Below are positions 35,925 to 44,885 of a DNA stretch of 64,000 nucleotides, piece by piece (the stretch's first letter is position 1; every line of letters begins with the position of its first letter). The stretch spans positions 124,001-188,000 of the forward strand of contig NZ_RCCS01000009.1 of the NCBI RefSeq assembly GCF_003664185.1, in the 5' to 3' direction. The stretch comes from Tenacibaculum discolor (GTDB lineage Bacteria; Bacteroidota; Bacteroidia; Flavobacteriales; Flavobacteriaceae). A model generated the notes under the pieces. It worked only from the letters and a program-made list of their open reading frames with translations, was not told the DNA's origin and did no database searches. Both the position numbers and the translations under genes were made by a program.

Positions 35925-37262
35925 ATGAAAAAGATTTTACTAATAGAGGATGATGTTACTTTTTCTAATATGTTAAAACATTTCTTAGAGCGACATCAAT
36001 ACACTGTAGAGGTTAGTTATACTATTAAAAATGCTTTCACTCTCTTAAAAAAACATTCCTATAATTTAATTTTTACTGATTTACGTCTTCCTGATGGAAA
36101 TGGTATTGATTTATTGAAACAAAGTAAAAATACCGATAGTAAGATTCCTGTTGTTTTAATGACGAGTTATGCAGAAGTTTCAACAGCAGTACAGGCTATG
36201 AAACAAGGTGCTTTTGATTATATTTCTAAGCCTTTTAACCCTGATGAAGTTTTAGAAGTAATTAGTAATGCTCTTGAAGTTAAAGCTGAAAAAATTACTG
36301 AGACCAAAAAAGAAGACAAAAAAGTTTCGAATTCAAATTCTAATATTGTTTCTGGTATAAGTGCAGCTTCTAAAAGCCTATATGAACACATTCATTTAGT
36401 TGCTCCAACTGACATGTCTGTTCTCATTACAGGTGAAAGTGGTACAGGTAAGGAAGTTGTTGCTAGCACAATTCACACCCAAAGTTTACGTAAAGACAAA
36501 CCATTTATTGCTGTAGATTGTGGAGCTATACCTAAAGAAATTGCTTCAAGTGAGTTCTTTGGACATCAAAAAGGATCTTTTACAGGAGCTATAAATGATA
36601 AAATAGGCCATTTTGAAGCAGCAAACGGAGGAACTCTTTTTTTAGACGAAGTTGGAAATTTGAACTATGAAAGTCAGGTACAATTATTACGTGCTTTGCA
36701 AGAAAGGAAGATTAAGCCTGTTGGAAGTAGTAAAGAAATTATGGTAGATATTCGTTTGATTACAGCGACCAATGAAGATTTATTATTAGCTGTTGAAAAA
36801 GGTAATTTTAGAGAAGATTTATACCATCGCTTAAATGAATTTTCTATAAAGGTTCCTAGTTTAAAAGATAGAAAAGATGATTTAATTTTATACGCTGATT
36901 TCTTCTTAGAAAAGGCTAACAAACAACTCAACAAATCAATTGCTGGATTTTCTCAGGAAGTCCTAGCTTTATTTCAACAATATAATTGGCCTGGAAACTT
37001 ACGAGAATTATCTAATGTTATAAAAAGAGCTACACTTTTATCTCAAACTGAAATTATAGAAAAAGAAGTTTTACCTGAAGAGTTAAAAAACACTGAAGAT
37101 CAATACAGTTTACCTAATGATTTTTCTACTAAAGAAAATGAAAAAAAACTTATTATTAGGGCTTTACATGAGGCTGGAAATAACAAAACTAAAGCTGCAA
37201 AACTTTTAAACATTACCAGAAAAACCCTGTATAATAAATTGAAAGAGTACAATATTAGTTAA
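35925..37262 (+). CDS. sigma-54-dependent response regulator (NtrC family)
   Basis: The 445-residue protein has a receiver domain (about 1-120, phosphorylation site Asp52 in IFTDLRLPDGNG), an AAA+ domain with Walker A GESGTGKE from residue 170, and a C-terminal Fis-type helix-turn-helix (NKTKAAKLLNITRKTLYNKL). The sigma-54 contact loop reads GSFTGA at 217-222 instead of GAFTGA. When phosphorylated it should open sigma-54 promoters. Its partner is likely the hybrid kinase encoded tail-to-tail, with which it overlaps by eight bases. Confidence 0.95.
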   Translation: MKKILLIEDDVTFSNMLKHFLERHQYTVEVSYTIKNAFTLLKKHSYNLIFTDLRLPDGNGIDLLKQSKNTDSKIPVVLMTSYAEVSTAVQAMKQGAFDYISKPFNPDEVLEVISNALEVKAEKITETKKEDKKVSNSNSNIVSGISAASKSLYEHIHLVAPTDMSVLITGESGTGKEVVASTIHTQSLRKDKPFIAVDCGAIPKEIASSEFFGHQKGSFTGAINDKIGHFEAANGGTLFLDEVGNLNYESQVQLLRALQERKIKPVGSSKEIMVDIRLITATNEDLLLAVEKGNFREDLYHRLNEFSIKVPSLKDRKDDLILYADFFLEKANKQLNKSIAGFSQEVLALFQQYNWPGNLRELSNVIKRATLLSQTEIIEKEVLPEELKNTEDQYSLPNDFSTKENEKKLIIRALHEAGNNKTKAAKLLNITRKTLYNKLKEYNIS

Positions 37263-39678
37263 GATAATTTTTTACTTCTTTTAAAAAGATTTTTAACTCT
37301 TTTTCAAAATCCCTCCATGAAGTTTTGTTTATCCCATCACTAACCTCAAATTCTTCTAAAAAAGCGATTAATTTAGTCGCTTTTAGTTGCTTTGACATTC
37401 CCAACATTTTGTGACTAACATTATTGAATCCCTGCAAATCATTCTCTTTAACATATTTCTTTAATAACAATAAATTCTCTTCTGTATCTTTTAAAAAGGA
37501 TTCTAAAGTTTTATTTATCTCTACCTCATCATTATTAAAAAATGTTTTCAAGGTAGTAATATCAAAACTATTTGTTTTCTTGTTATCAATGTAACTATTG
37601 ATTACATCATTATCTTGGATTTTAAAATCAAAAAATTGTTGTAAAATTTCTTTTAATCTTTTAGAATGAAAAGGTTTAATTAACGCATCTGAAAAGCCGT
37701 TTTTAATATATTCACTTTCTGATAAATTCGCCCTTCCAGTCATTGCTACGATGGGCTGACCTTTATAGGAATTATGCTTCTTTAAAGTCTCCATAAAATG
37801 GATACCATTCATTTTAGGAAGCTGAATATCAGTCAAAACCAAATCATAAGCAACATTATCTATTTCATTCAGTGCTTCTTGCGCATTACTAAAAGAAGAT
37901 ACTGTAACTCCAAATCCTTTTAAAACATTCTTTAACAATGATCTCAAAGAAGTATCATCTTCAACCACTACTGCATGAATGTTGAGCATCTCTTTTTGAT
38001 AATTTGCTTCATATTCTTTTGGTTTTTCTTCAGCAAAAGTAACAGGTACAAACAATGAAAATCTACTTCCTTTCCCTATGCTACTTTGCAAAGTCAAGGA
38101 TCCTCCCAAAAGCTCAGCTAATCTTCTAGAAATAGTTAAACCTAAACCAAATCCATTTTGACCATTCTCTTTTTCGTGCACTTGTGTAAATTCTTTAAAC
38201 ACTTTTTCTTGTTTGTCTTTACCTATTCCTACTCCAGTATCAATTACAGCAATTTCTACATAACTCTTTTCTTTTACTGTTCTTAATTTACTTTGCATTG
38301 TTATTGAACCTTCTTTTGTAAACTTACAGGCATTGGTTACTAAATTATATAGTATTTGTTTTATTCTAAAAGGATCACTAACAATTAATGAGTTTATTTT
38401 TTCATCATGTTTCACATTTACTAAAACGGGCTTGTTTTGAACAAGATTTTTAGCACTATTTACCACTTCTTCTATATTTCTCTTTAAATCAAAAGGAATA
38501 GCCTCAATAGTTATTTTACCGTTTTCTAATTTGGAAAACTCTAAAAGGTCACCTACAAGCTGTCCCATGTAAACCGATGCATTTTGTATGTGCACTACAT
38601 AGTTTTTCTCCTTAGTATTAGCTATAGATTTTTGCAACAACTCACTAAAGCCAGTAATTGTACTTAGCGGAGTCCTCAAATCGTGACTAACCATAGATAT
38701 TAACTGCTCTCTACTTTTTAAAAGCGACGAGGTAATTTCATTCGCACTTTCTAATTCTTGCCTATAATGCTGACTTCTCCAGAAATCATTTAAAATTATT
38801 ATTGAGAAAAGTACGATGATAACAAAACCAACTCCCGTAGCTAAAAGAATTATATTCTTGCTACGCCCAAGCGTTTCTTCATGTTTTTTATGAGCTTGAT
38901 TTGCATTGAAAATAACGTCTCTTTCAAGCACACTTAAAACCTCCCGTAATTTTCTTGATATTGTGATATCGTTTTCTATTAACTCCCTTTCTTTTATTCG
39001 CAAAAACCTCCGCTTAATAGTTGTTTCTCTTTGAGCTTTTTGAAGTATTTCTTTAGAAGCTGAAACTAAAGAATCTATTTGTTTTTGCTCTTCAGCATTA
39101 ACGGGTTTTTCTTCATCTTCTCTATCAAATAATTTTAAGTACCTTTCTAAACTTAACCCTGTTTTTTTACTAAAAACTTCAGGGTTATCAACAAGATCTT
39201 TTACCGAACCTTTTCCAAGTAGTGAGTCTATAGAACCTAGTTTGTCTATGGCTTCATTGATAGATTTTTCGGAAGCATTTCTTTGGTTTAATCTCCTTAG
39301 ACTTGTTATGTTTTTTCGTTTTTTATTTAAAACTAACTTAACACTATCTAAAATTGTTTTTTTTGATACATCTTTCGCTAAGAAGTTAATTGAATCAATC
39401 TTTTTTAGTAACAATTTATTTTCCGTTACATACTCATTATATCGTTTATAAGAATTCAACTGAATAGCAGCTCTTCCTAGGTTTTCATTTTCATATATAT
39501 CAGCAATTAAACCTCCTGTTTGTATAATATTATTTCTATCGGAAACACCTTGTTTTTGTATTTCTATATATGTTTTAATTTCAGAGAACAACAAAATTCC
39601 TGAAACAACTGCTAAAACCGCCAAAGTGGCGTAACCTATTAAAACCTTAAATGCTATTTTATGTTTAGATGTCTTCAT
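37255..39678 (-). CDS. hybrid histidine kinase with receiver and Hpt domains
   Basis: From the ATG at 39678 it has 807 residues. It has a membrane helix (about 10-28), a long helical sensor region (about 30-270, perhaps CHASE3-like), a second helix (about 275-297), a HisKA domain with His332 in MVSHDLRTPL, a HATPase domain (GFGLGLTISRRLAEL), a receiver with Asp617 (VLTDIQLPKMNG) and an Hpt domain with His756 (NNVSHKMLG). The chain His-Asp-His would end on a separate receiver, most simply the neighbouring sigma-54 regulator. A codon 12 places upstream is less likely as start. Confidence 0.94.
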   Translation of the reverse strand: MKTSKHKIAFKVLIGYATLAVLAVVSGILLFSEIKTYIEIQKQGVSDRNNIIQTGGLIADIYENENLGRAAIQLNSYKRYNEYVTENKLLLKKIDSINFLAKDVSKKTILDSVKLVLNKKRKNITSLRRLNQRNASEKSINEAIDKLGSIDSLLGKGSVKDLVDNPEVFSKKTGLSLERYLKLFDREDEEKPVNAEEQKQIDSLVSASKEILQKAQRETTIKRRFLRIKERELIENDITISRKLREVLSVLERDVIFNANQAHKKHEETLGRSKNIILLATGVGFVIIVLFSIIILNDFWRSQHYRQELESANEITSSLLKSREQLISMVSHDLRTPLSTITGFSELLQKSIANTKEKNYVVHIQNASVYMGQLVGDLLEFSKLENGKITIEAIPFDLKRNIEEVVNSAKNLVQNKPVLVNVKHDEKINSLIVSDPFRIKQILYNLVTNACKFTKEGSITMQSKLRTVKEKSYVEIAVIDTGVGIGKDKQEKVFKEFTQVHEKENGQNGFGLGLTISRRLAELLGGSLTLQSSIGKGSRFSLFVPVTFAEEKPKEYEANYQKEMLNIHAVVVEDDTSLRSLLKNVLKGFGVTVSSFSNAQEALNEIDNVAYDLVLTDIQLPKMNGIHFMETLKKHNSYKGQPIVAMTGRANLSESEYIKNGFSDALIKPFHSKRLKEILQQFFDFKIQDNDVINSYIDNKKTNSFDITTLKTFFNNDEVEINKTLESFLKDTEENLLLLKKYVKENDLQGFNNVSHKMLGMSKQLKATKLIAFLEEFEVSDGINKTSWRDFEKELKIFLKEVKNYLN

Positions 39679-39844
39679 TAAGTAACACGTAACCTTAATT
39701 TCTCTTTTGTACAAAACGACAATACTTAGTCTTTGTTGCTTTATAATTCATATATTAAACACACTGTATAATACTAATACAAAACATAGGCTTATTACTC
39801 TTATTATTTTCTATAAAGACCCTTTAACAATGAAAGATAGTTTG

Positions 39845-39852
39845 TATTTTTG
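39845..39852 (+). promoter_or_regulatory. -7 promoter box of the aminotransferase gene
   Basis: TATTTTTG matches TAnnTTTG and lies 22 bases before the ATG at 39875. I see no perfect -33 element at the usual spacing. The rest of the 196-base gap is AT-rich with no other feature that I can name. Confidence 0.5.
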
Positions 39853-39874
39853 ATGTCTATAAAATCATGTCAAA

Positions 39875-41002
39875 ATGAGAAAAATTCAAATGGTTGACTT
39901 ACAAAGTCAATATCAAAAAATAAAAGATACAGTTGATACCTCAATTCAAGAAATTCTAAATTCTTCAGCATATATTAACGGACCGTACGTTCATGAATTT
40001 CAAGCTGATTTAGAAAATTATCTAGGCATTAAGCATGTAATTCCATGTGCTAATGGTACTGATGCTTTACAGATAGCCATGATGGGCTTAGGTTTAGAGC
40101 AAGGTGATGAAGTAATTACTGCTGACTTTACATTTGCTGCAACAGTTGAAGTAATTGGTTTATTAAAATTAACACCTGTTTTAGTTGATGTTGAACCAGA
40201 TACTTTTAATATTGACATTGAAGCTTTAAAAAAGGCAATTACTCCTAAAACAAAAGCTATTGTTCCTGTGCATTTATTTGGCCAGTGTGCAAATATGGAA
40301 GCTGTTTTAGAAATTGCTAAAGAACACAACTTATTTGTAATAGAAGATAATGCCCAAGCCATTGGAGCAGATTATACTTTTTCTAACGGAACAAAGAAGA
40401 AAGCAGGAACTATGGGTGATGTTGGTACTACCTCTTTCTTCCCTTCTAAAAACTTAGGTTGCTATGGTGATGGTGGTGCTATCTTTACCAATAATGATGA
40501 ATTAGCACATACGCTTCGCGGAATGGTTAATCACGGAATGTACAAACGCTACTACCATGATGTAGTTGGAGTAAATTCTCGTTTAGATTCTATTCAAGCA
40601 GCTGTATTAAAAGCTAAGTTACCTTTATTAGACAGTTATTGTGATGCTCGTAGAAAAGCTGCTGAATATTATTCAAACGCATTTGCTAACAACCCAAATA
40701 TTATCACACCAACTATTAGTGATTTTACTACGCATGTTTTCCATCAATATACATTAAGAATTACTAACGGAAAACGTAATGAACTACATCAACATTTATT
40801 AGATAACGGAATTCCTAATGCTATTTATTACCCAGTTCCGTTACATGCTCAAAAAGCATATAAAGATGATAGATATAATGAAGATGACTTTACAGTAACT
40901 AACCAATTGATTGATGAAGTCATTTCATTACCAATGCATACCGAATTAGATGAAGAACAATTAGCATTTATTACTAAAACTATAAATGATTTTATTCAAT
41001 AA
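39875..41002 (+). CDS. DegT/DnrJ/EryC1/StrS family PLP aminotransferase
   Basis: The 375-residue enzyme would transfer an amino group to a keto sugar nucleotide. It begins IQMVDLQSQYQKIKDTVD, then shows CANGTDALQIAM, DDEVITADFTFAAT-like sequence, VIEDNAQAIGADY, and the PLP lysine near residue 192 in FFPSKNLGCYGDGGAIFT. The C-terminal part has HVFHQYTLRI and PVPLHAQKAY. All family landmarks are there. No other sugar-nucleotide genes lie nearby, so its pathway (for example LPS or capsule amino sugar) is open. A small membrane gene follows 16 bases later. Confidence 0.95.
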   Translation: MRKIQMVDLQSQYQKIKDTVDTSIQEILNSSAYINGPYVHEFQADLENYLGIKHVIPCANGTDALQIAMMGLGLEQGDEVITADFTFAATVEVIGLLKLTPVLVDVEPDTFNIDIEALKKAITPKTKAIVPVHLFGQCANMEAVLEIAKEHNLFVIEDNAQAIGADYTFSNGTKKKAGTMGDVGTTSFFPSKNLGCYGDGGAIFTNNDELAHTLRGMVNHGMYKRYYHDVVGVNSRLDSIQAAVLKAKLPLLDSYCDARRKAAEYYSNAFANNPNIITPTISDFTTHVFHQYTLRITNGKRNELHQHLLDNGIPNAIYYPVPLHAQKAYKDDRYNEDDFTVTNQLIDEVISLPMHTELDEEQLAFITKTINDFIQ

Positions 41003-41018
41003 TTTGGACTGAAACCTT

Positions 41019-41420
41019 ATGGATCAAAAAATTAAAACTTTAAAAATTATCCACCTTGCCTTAGTTGCCGGTATTACTCTTGCTTTTACCATTTTAGGTA
41101 ATTTTAAGATTATGTTCGACATGGTGATTGATAATTCTTCTTTATTCTATGCTTTTATTCCTGCAATAGCTTATGTTGCTAGTAACTTTATGTTTAAAAA
41201 CATGTTAAGCAAAATCCAAAAAGATGCTAGTAATGAGGAGAAATTTGCTATTTACCAAACTGCTTCTATAGTAAGATGGGCTATTATTGAAGGTGCTTGT
41301 TTTTTGATTTTAATTTTAAAACCAGACTTTTTGCTGCTAGGAGTAATCTTATTAATTTATTTAATTCTCTTAGCTCCAAAAAAAGCACAAATATTCAAAA
41401 TACTAGATATTAGAAACTAG
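41019..41420 (+). CDS. conserved hypothetical membrane protein
   Basis: The 133-residue protein has about four membrane helices (KIIHLALVAGITLAFTI; FYAFIPAIAYVASNFMF; SIVRWAIIEGACFLILIL; LLGVILLIYLILLAP) and a short charged loop (LSKIQKDASNEEKF). I know similar unnamed proteins from Flavobacteriia, but no function. It follows the aminotransferase gene by 16 bases and ends before a strong hairpin terminator, so the two may be one transcript. Confidence 0.75.
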   Translation: MDQKIKTLKIIHLALVAGITLAFTILGNFKIMFDMVIDNSSLFYAFIPAIAYVASNFMFKNMLSKIQKDASNEEKFAIYQTASIVRWAIIEGACFLILILKPDFLLLGVILLIYLILLAPKKAQIFKILDIRN

Positions 41421-41444
41421 TCGTTTCTTACAAAAAAAAACATT

Positions 41445-41492
41445 AAAATCACTCATTTTTGATTATTTTTAATCAATTTTGAGTGATTTTTT
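41445..41492 (+). terminator. long hairpin terminator
   Basis: AATCACTCA pairs with TGAGTGATT, and inside them TTGATTA pairs with TAATCAA around a four-base loop. A T run follows on the plus strand. It closes the aminotransferase / membrane protein transcript. The remaining bases to 41636 are AT-rich without other features. Confidence 0.85.
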
Positions 41493-41636
41493 ATTCATTT
41501 CTGTTAAAATCAGCTTTTTTACATTTCTAATTTGTGAATTGTTTACACTTCCTATTATCATATTCTTAAAATAGTACACTTCAAATTTAAGAACACATAT
41601 TTATTAGCTGATTTTTAATGTTTTAACGTTTATTAA

Positions 41637-41667
41637 TTGACATCACGCTTTAAGCTTTTTAGTTTTG
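41637..41667 (+). promoter_or_regulatory. strong Bacteroidota promoter of the 64-residue gene
   Basis: TTG at 41637-41639 and TAGTTTTG at 41660-41667 are separated by 20 bases. They match the -33 and -7 elements of the main flavobacterial sigma factor. The ATG follows 27 bases after the -7 box. Confidence 0.7.
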
Positions 41668-41693
41668 TACCCTAATTAAATGATACTAGAATA

Positions 41694-41888
41694 ATGAAAT
41701 TGATTAAAATTAAAAGAGAAACACGTTTAGAAAAACGATTTTCAAGAAAAATGGGTAAACTTCATACTAATGTTACCTACATTAAAAAAATGTTTTTAAA
41801 TATTATACCGCTTGAAACGGTACACAAATACAGAGAAACCTATTATGGTGAAGTTAAAGATTGTGAAGACTGTGTTTTAGCTAAATAA
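41694..41888 (+). CDS. small basic protein with C-terminal CxxC
   Basis: The 64-residue protein is rich in lysine and arginine (MKLIKIKRETRLEKRFSRK) and ends with KDCEDCVLAK, which gives one CxxC pair. It has no signal peptide or membrane helix. I recognise no family; I believe similar small proteins occur widely in Flavobacteriia. It has its own strong promoter and its own terminator, which suggests a real and well-expressed gene. A role in binding RNA or a metal is possible but only a guess. Confidence 0.7.
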   Translation: MKLIKIKRETRLEKRFSRKMGKLHTNVTYIKKMFLNIIPLETVHKYRETYYGEVKDCEDCVLAK

Positions 41889-41910
41889 TAACTTTCTTTT
41901 TCACAAAAAC

Positions 41911-41942
41911 AAAAATCCCGTTCCAAAGGAACGGGATTTTTC
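41911..41942. terminator. bidirectional terminator between the 64-residue gene and fabD
   Basis: AAATCCCGTTCC and GGAACGGGATTT form a perfect 12-base stem with a three-base loop, with A and T runs on the two sides. It can stop both the rightward small gene and the leftward fabD. Confidence 0.9.
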
Positions 41943-41966
41943 TATACTATATTTTGTTTTTACTAT

Positions 41967-42851
41967 TTATGCTAAAGAAGCACCACTAGCAGCTACACTT
42001 CTATCAATTTTACGCATTAATCCTTGTAATACTTTACCAGGACCAACTTCAACAAACTCAGCACCACCATCAGCAATCATTGCTTGCACACATTGCGTCC
42101 ATCTTACTGGAGCTGTTAATTGTGCTATCAAATTTTCTTTAATTTCAGCAGGATTTGTTACTGCTTTTGCTACCACATTTTGGTATACTGGGCAAATAGG
42201 TTCGTTAAAAGTAGTTTCTTCAATAGCTGCTGCTAATTCTTCACGAGCTGGCTCCATCATTGGTGAATGAAATGCTCCTCCTACTGGTAAAAGTAACGCT
42301 CTCTTCGCACCTTTTTCTTTTAATACTTCACAAGCTTTTTCAACTGCTTCAACTTCACCAGAAATTACTAATTGCCCTGGGCAGTTATAATTTGCTGCTA
42401 CCACTACTCCATCAATCGAAGCACAAACTTCTTCAACTACAGCATCTTCTAATCCTAACACAGCTGCCATAGTAGATGGTTGAATTTCACATGCTTTTTG
42501 CATTGCTAAAGCACGTTTAGAAACTAATTTTAATCCGTCTTCAAAAGACAATACACCATTAGCTACTAATGCTGATAATTCTCCTAAAGAGTGACCTGCA
42601 ACCATTTCTGGTTTAAAATCATCTCCTAAAACTTTTGCTAAAATTACTGAATGTAAAAAGATAGCAGGTTGCGTTACTTTAGTTTGTTTTAATTCTTCAG
42701 CAGTACCTTCAAACATTACGTCGGTAATACTAAAACCTAATATATTATTTGCTTTTTCAAAAAGTTCTTGAGCTAATGGAGAGTTTTCATATAAATCTAA
42801 CCCCATTCCTGTAAATTGTGCTCCTTGACCTGGAAAAATATACGCTTTCAT
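41967..42851 (-). CDS. fabD: malonyl-CoA:ACP transacylase FabD
   Basis: FabD moves malonyl groups from CoA to acyl carrier protein to feed fatty acid synthesis. From the ATG at 42851 (MKAYIFPGQGAQFTGMG) it has 294 residues. The active serine lies in VAGHSLGELSALVA (near 89) and the catalytic histidine in GGAFHSPMM (near 194). The end VGPGKVLQGLMRKID is typical. A codon 12 places upstream lies in the promoter zone and is rejected. No other fab gene is near. Confidence 0.97.
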   Translation of the reverse strand: MKAYIFPGQGAQFTGMGLDLYENSPLAQELFEKANNILGFSITDVMFEGTAEELKQTKVTQPAIFLHSVILAKVLGDDFKPEMVAGHSLGELSALVANGVLSFEDGLKLVSKRALAMQKACEIQPSTMAAVLGLEDAVVEEVCASIDGVVVAANYNCPGQLVISGEVEAVEKACEVLKEKGAKRALLLPVGGAFHSPMMEPAREELAAAIEETTFNEPICPVYQNVVAKAVTNPAEIKENLIAQLTAPVRWTQCVQAMIADGGAEFVEVGPGKVLQGLMRKIDRSVAASGASLA

Positions 42852-42880
42852 TTGTTTGTTTTGTTGTTTATTTAACCTTG

Positions 42881-42912
42881 CAAACATACAACTTTTAAAA
42901 TTACTATCTTCG
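42881..42912. promoter_or_regulatory. divergent promoters of fabD and the VUT transporter gene
   Basis: On the minus strand TATGTTTG (42881-42888) is a good -7 box for fabD, 29 bases before its start. On the plus strand TATCTTCG (42905-42912) resembles a -7 box but ends only four bases before the ATG at 42917. The second transcript would then begin at or next to the start codon. Confidence 0.5.
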
Positions 42913-42916
42913 TTTT

Positions 42917-43606
42917 ATGACTGTACAACAAAAATCTAAAGCACAACTTATTTACCTAGTTTTAGCTTCGTTATTTATAGCCTCTCTTGTAACTTCAAAC
43001 CTAATTTTTCAGAAGTTTTTTTATTGGGAACCTCTTAATTTATTTCGTTTTGAAGTATCTGTTGGAATACTTCCTTATCCTATTACTTTTTTAATTACTG
43101 ATATTCTTTCTGAAATTTATGGTAAAAAAAAAGCCAATCAAGTTGTTGTAGCAGGTATTTTTGCTTCCTTTTTTTCAATGTTAATTATTTTAGTAGCTGA
43201 TTACGCTCCTGCAATTGATAACTCCCCTATAGGAAATGAAACTTTTACAAAGGTTTTTGGGCTTTCTCCTTTAGCAGTATTAGCTTCTATGTTAGCTTAC
43301 TTAGCTGCTCAGTTTATAGATATTCGTATTTTTCATTTTTGGAAAAGGCTAACTAAAGGAAAGCATTTATGGCTTCGAAATAACTTTTCTACCTTTTTGT
43401 CACAATTTATAGATACTTTTACCGTATTATTTTTATTGAGTTCTTTTAAAATACTTCCTTGGAGTATTTTTGGTAGCCTTTTACTTAGCGGTTTTTTATT
43501 CAAAGTCATAATAGCAGCTCTGGACACTCCTATTTTGTATGCTGTTGTATATTGGTTTAGAAAAAAGTTCGGCTTAAAAATGGGAGAAGAAATCACAGAA
43601 TTTTAA
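42917..43606 (+). CDS. VUT family (YhhQ-like) queuosine precursor transporter
   Basis: The 229-residue protein has about six membrane helices and the COG1738 landmarks: TSNLIFQKFFYWEP, GILPYPITFLITDILSEIYGKKKANQVV, AQFIDIRIFHFWKRLTKGKHLWLRNNFST and the late SQFIDTFTVLF. The family imports queuosine precursors such as preQ0 or queuine. No Q-biosynthesis genes lie beside it. The putative -7 box almost touches the start codon, so there is no room for a preQ1 riboswitch. Confidence 0.9.
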   Translation: MTVQQKSKAQLIYLVLASLFIASLVTSNLIFQKFFYWEPLNLFRFEVSVGILPYPITFLITDILSEIYGKKKANQVVVAGIFASFFSMLIILVADYAPAIDNSPIGNETFTKVFGLSPLAVLASMLAYLAAQFIDIRIFHFWKRLTKGKHLWLRNNFSTFLSQFIDTFTVLFLLSSFKILPWSIFGSLLLSGFLFKVIIAALDTPILYAVVYWFRKKFGLKMGEEITEF

Positions 43607-43619
43607 CCTGACACTACTT

Positions 43620-44885
43620 ATGTTAAACAAGTTTTTTTATAGAATTTTTAAAGAACATTTTTCACTTTCAGAGACACTTTCTAGTTATCTGAATTTATTC
43701 GCAAACTTAATTGTGTTTGGAATTTTAGGCTACATCCTATTCAAAATTTTTAGGTATTTTGGTAAAAGAACGATGAATAAAATGGCTGCAAAAACATCAA
43801 CTAGTTTTGATGATATGCTTATTAAAAACAAAACATTTTTAAACCTTTCTAGAATTGTTATTCTTACAATTGTTTTTAATTTTTTAAAAGACCTTTTAGT
43901 TGATTTTCCTCACTTGTTTAATTACGCTGAACGTATTGTTACTATTGCCATTATTTTTGCTATTGTTTGGTTTATACGTAGTATTTTACTGAGCATTAAA
44001 GATTTTCTTCGCACCACAAATGCTTTCAAAGACAAACCCTTAGAAAGCTATGTGCAAATCTTTATGGTAATGTTGTGGTTAATTGCTGCTATTTTATCTT
44101 TTTCTGTACTAACGGGCAAACCTTTAATTAGATTTTTAACTGCTTTAGGAGCTTTTTCAGCTGTATTATTATTAATTTTTAAGGACACCATTCTTGGTTT
44201 TGTATCAAGTATTCAGGTGGCGGTAAATGATACTGTTAGAATTGGAGATTGGATTACCATGGAAAAATATGGTGCCGATGGTGATGTAGTTGAAATTAAT
44301 CTTACTTCAGTAATTATTAGAAATTTTGACAATACAATATCCAGTATTCCTACTTACTATTTAACCTCTGATTCTTTTAAGAACTGGAGAACAATGAACA
44401 CCTCAGGTGGTAGACGTATAAAGCGATCAATTTTAATTAAAATAAATAGCATCCACTTTCTTACCGATGAAGATATTGAACGTTTTAAAAAGATTGAATT
44501 AATTTCTGATTACATAGAAGAAAGTAGTAAAGAGGTTAAAAAATATAATGAAGAAAATAACGTAGATAAATCGGTTATTCTAAATGGTAGAAACCTTACC
44601 AATTTTGGATCTTTCAGAATTTATTTAGATAAATACATTGAGAATCACCCCAAAATTAATCAAGACATGTTATTAATGTCTCGTCAGTTAGAGCCAACTC
44701 CTAATGGAATTCCGCTAGAGATTTATGCGTTTAGTAGAGAAAAAAATTGGGTAGATTATGAACGTGTTATGGCGAACATTTTTGATCATATTTTGGCTTC
44801 TGTAAAATATTTTGATTTGGAAGTTTTTCAAAATCCATCAAGTATTGATGTCAATAACTTGAAAGAAATACAAAAGAGTGAATAA
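43620..44885 (+). CDS. MscS family mechanosensitive channel
   Basis: The 421-residue protein has about four or five membrane helices, the pore-lining region LIRFLTALGAFSAVLLLIFKDTILGFVSSI, then the beta domain with VNDTVRIGDWITMEKYGADGDVVEINLTSVIIRNFDNT. The YbdG-like C-terminal part (LTSDSFKNWRTMNTSGGRRIKRSI) makes it one of the YbdG/YbiO branch. It would open when the membrane is stretched by osmotic downshift. The stop codon overlaps the start of the permease gene by eight bases. Confidence 0.93.
   Translation: MLNKFFYRIFKEHFSLSETLSSYLNLFANLIVFGILGYILFKIFRYFGKRTMNKMAAKTSTSFDDMLIKNKTFLNLSRIVILTIVFNFLKDLLVDFPHLFNYAERIVTIAIIFAIVWFIRSILLSIKDFLRTTNAFKDKPLESYVQIFMVMLWLIAAILSFSVLTGKPLIRFLTALGAFSAVLLLIFKDTILGFVSSIQVAVNDTVRIGDWITMEKYGADGDVVEINLTSVIIRNFDNTISSIPTYYLTSDSFKNWRTMNTSGGRRIKRSILIKINSIHFLTDEDIERFKKIELISDYIEESSKEVKKYNEENNVDKSVILNGRNLTNFGSFRIYLDKYIENHPKINQDMLLMSRQLEPTPNGIPLEIYAFSREKNWVDYERVMANIFDHILASVKYFDLEVFQNPSSIDVNNLKEIQKSE

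Noticed and set aside
42852..42916. A preQ1 riboswitch before the VUT/YhhQ transporter gene
   Set aside because: Only 65 bases separate the divergent starts, the -7-like box almost touches the ATG, and no pseudoknot-like pattern is seen.
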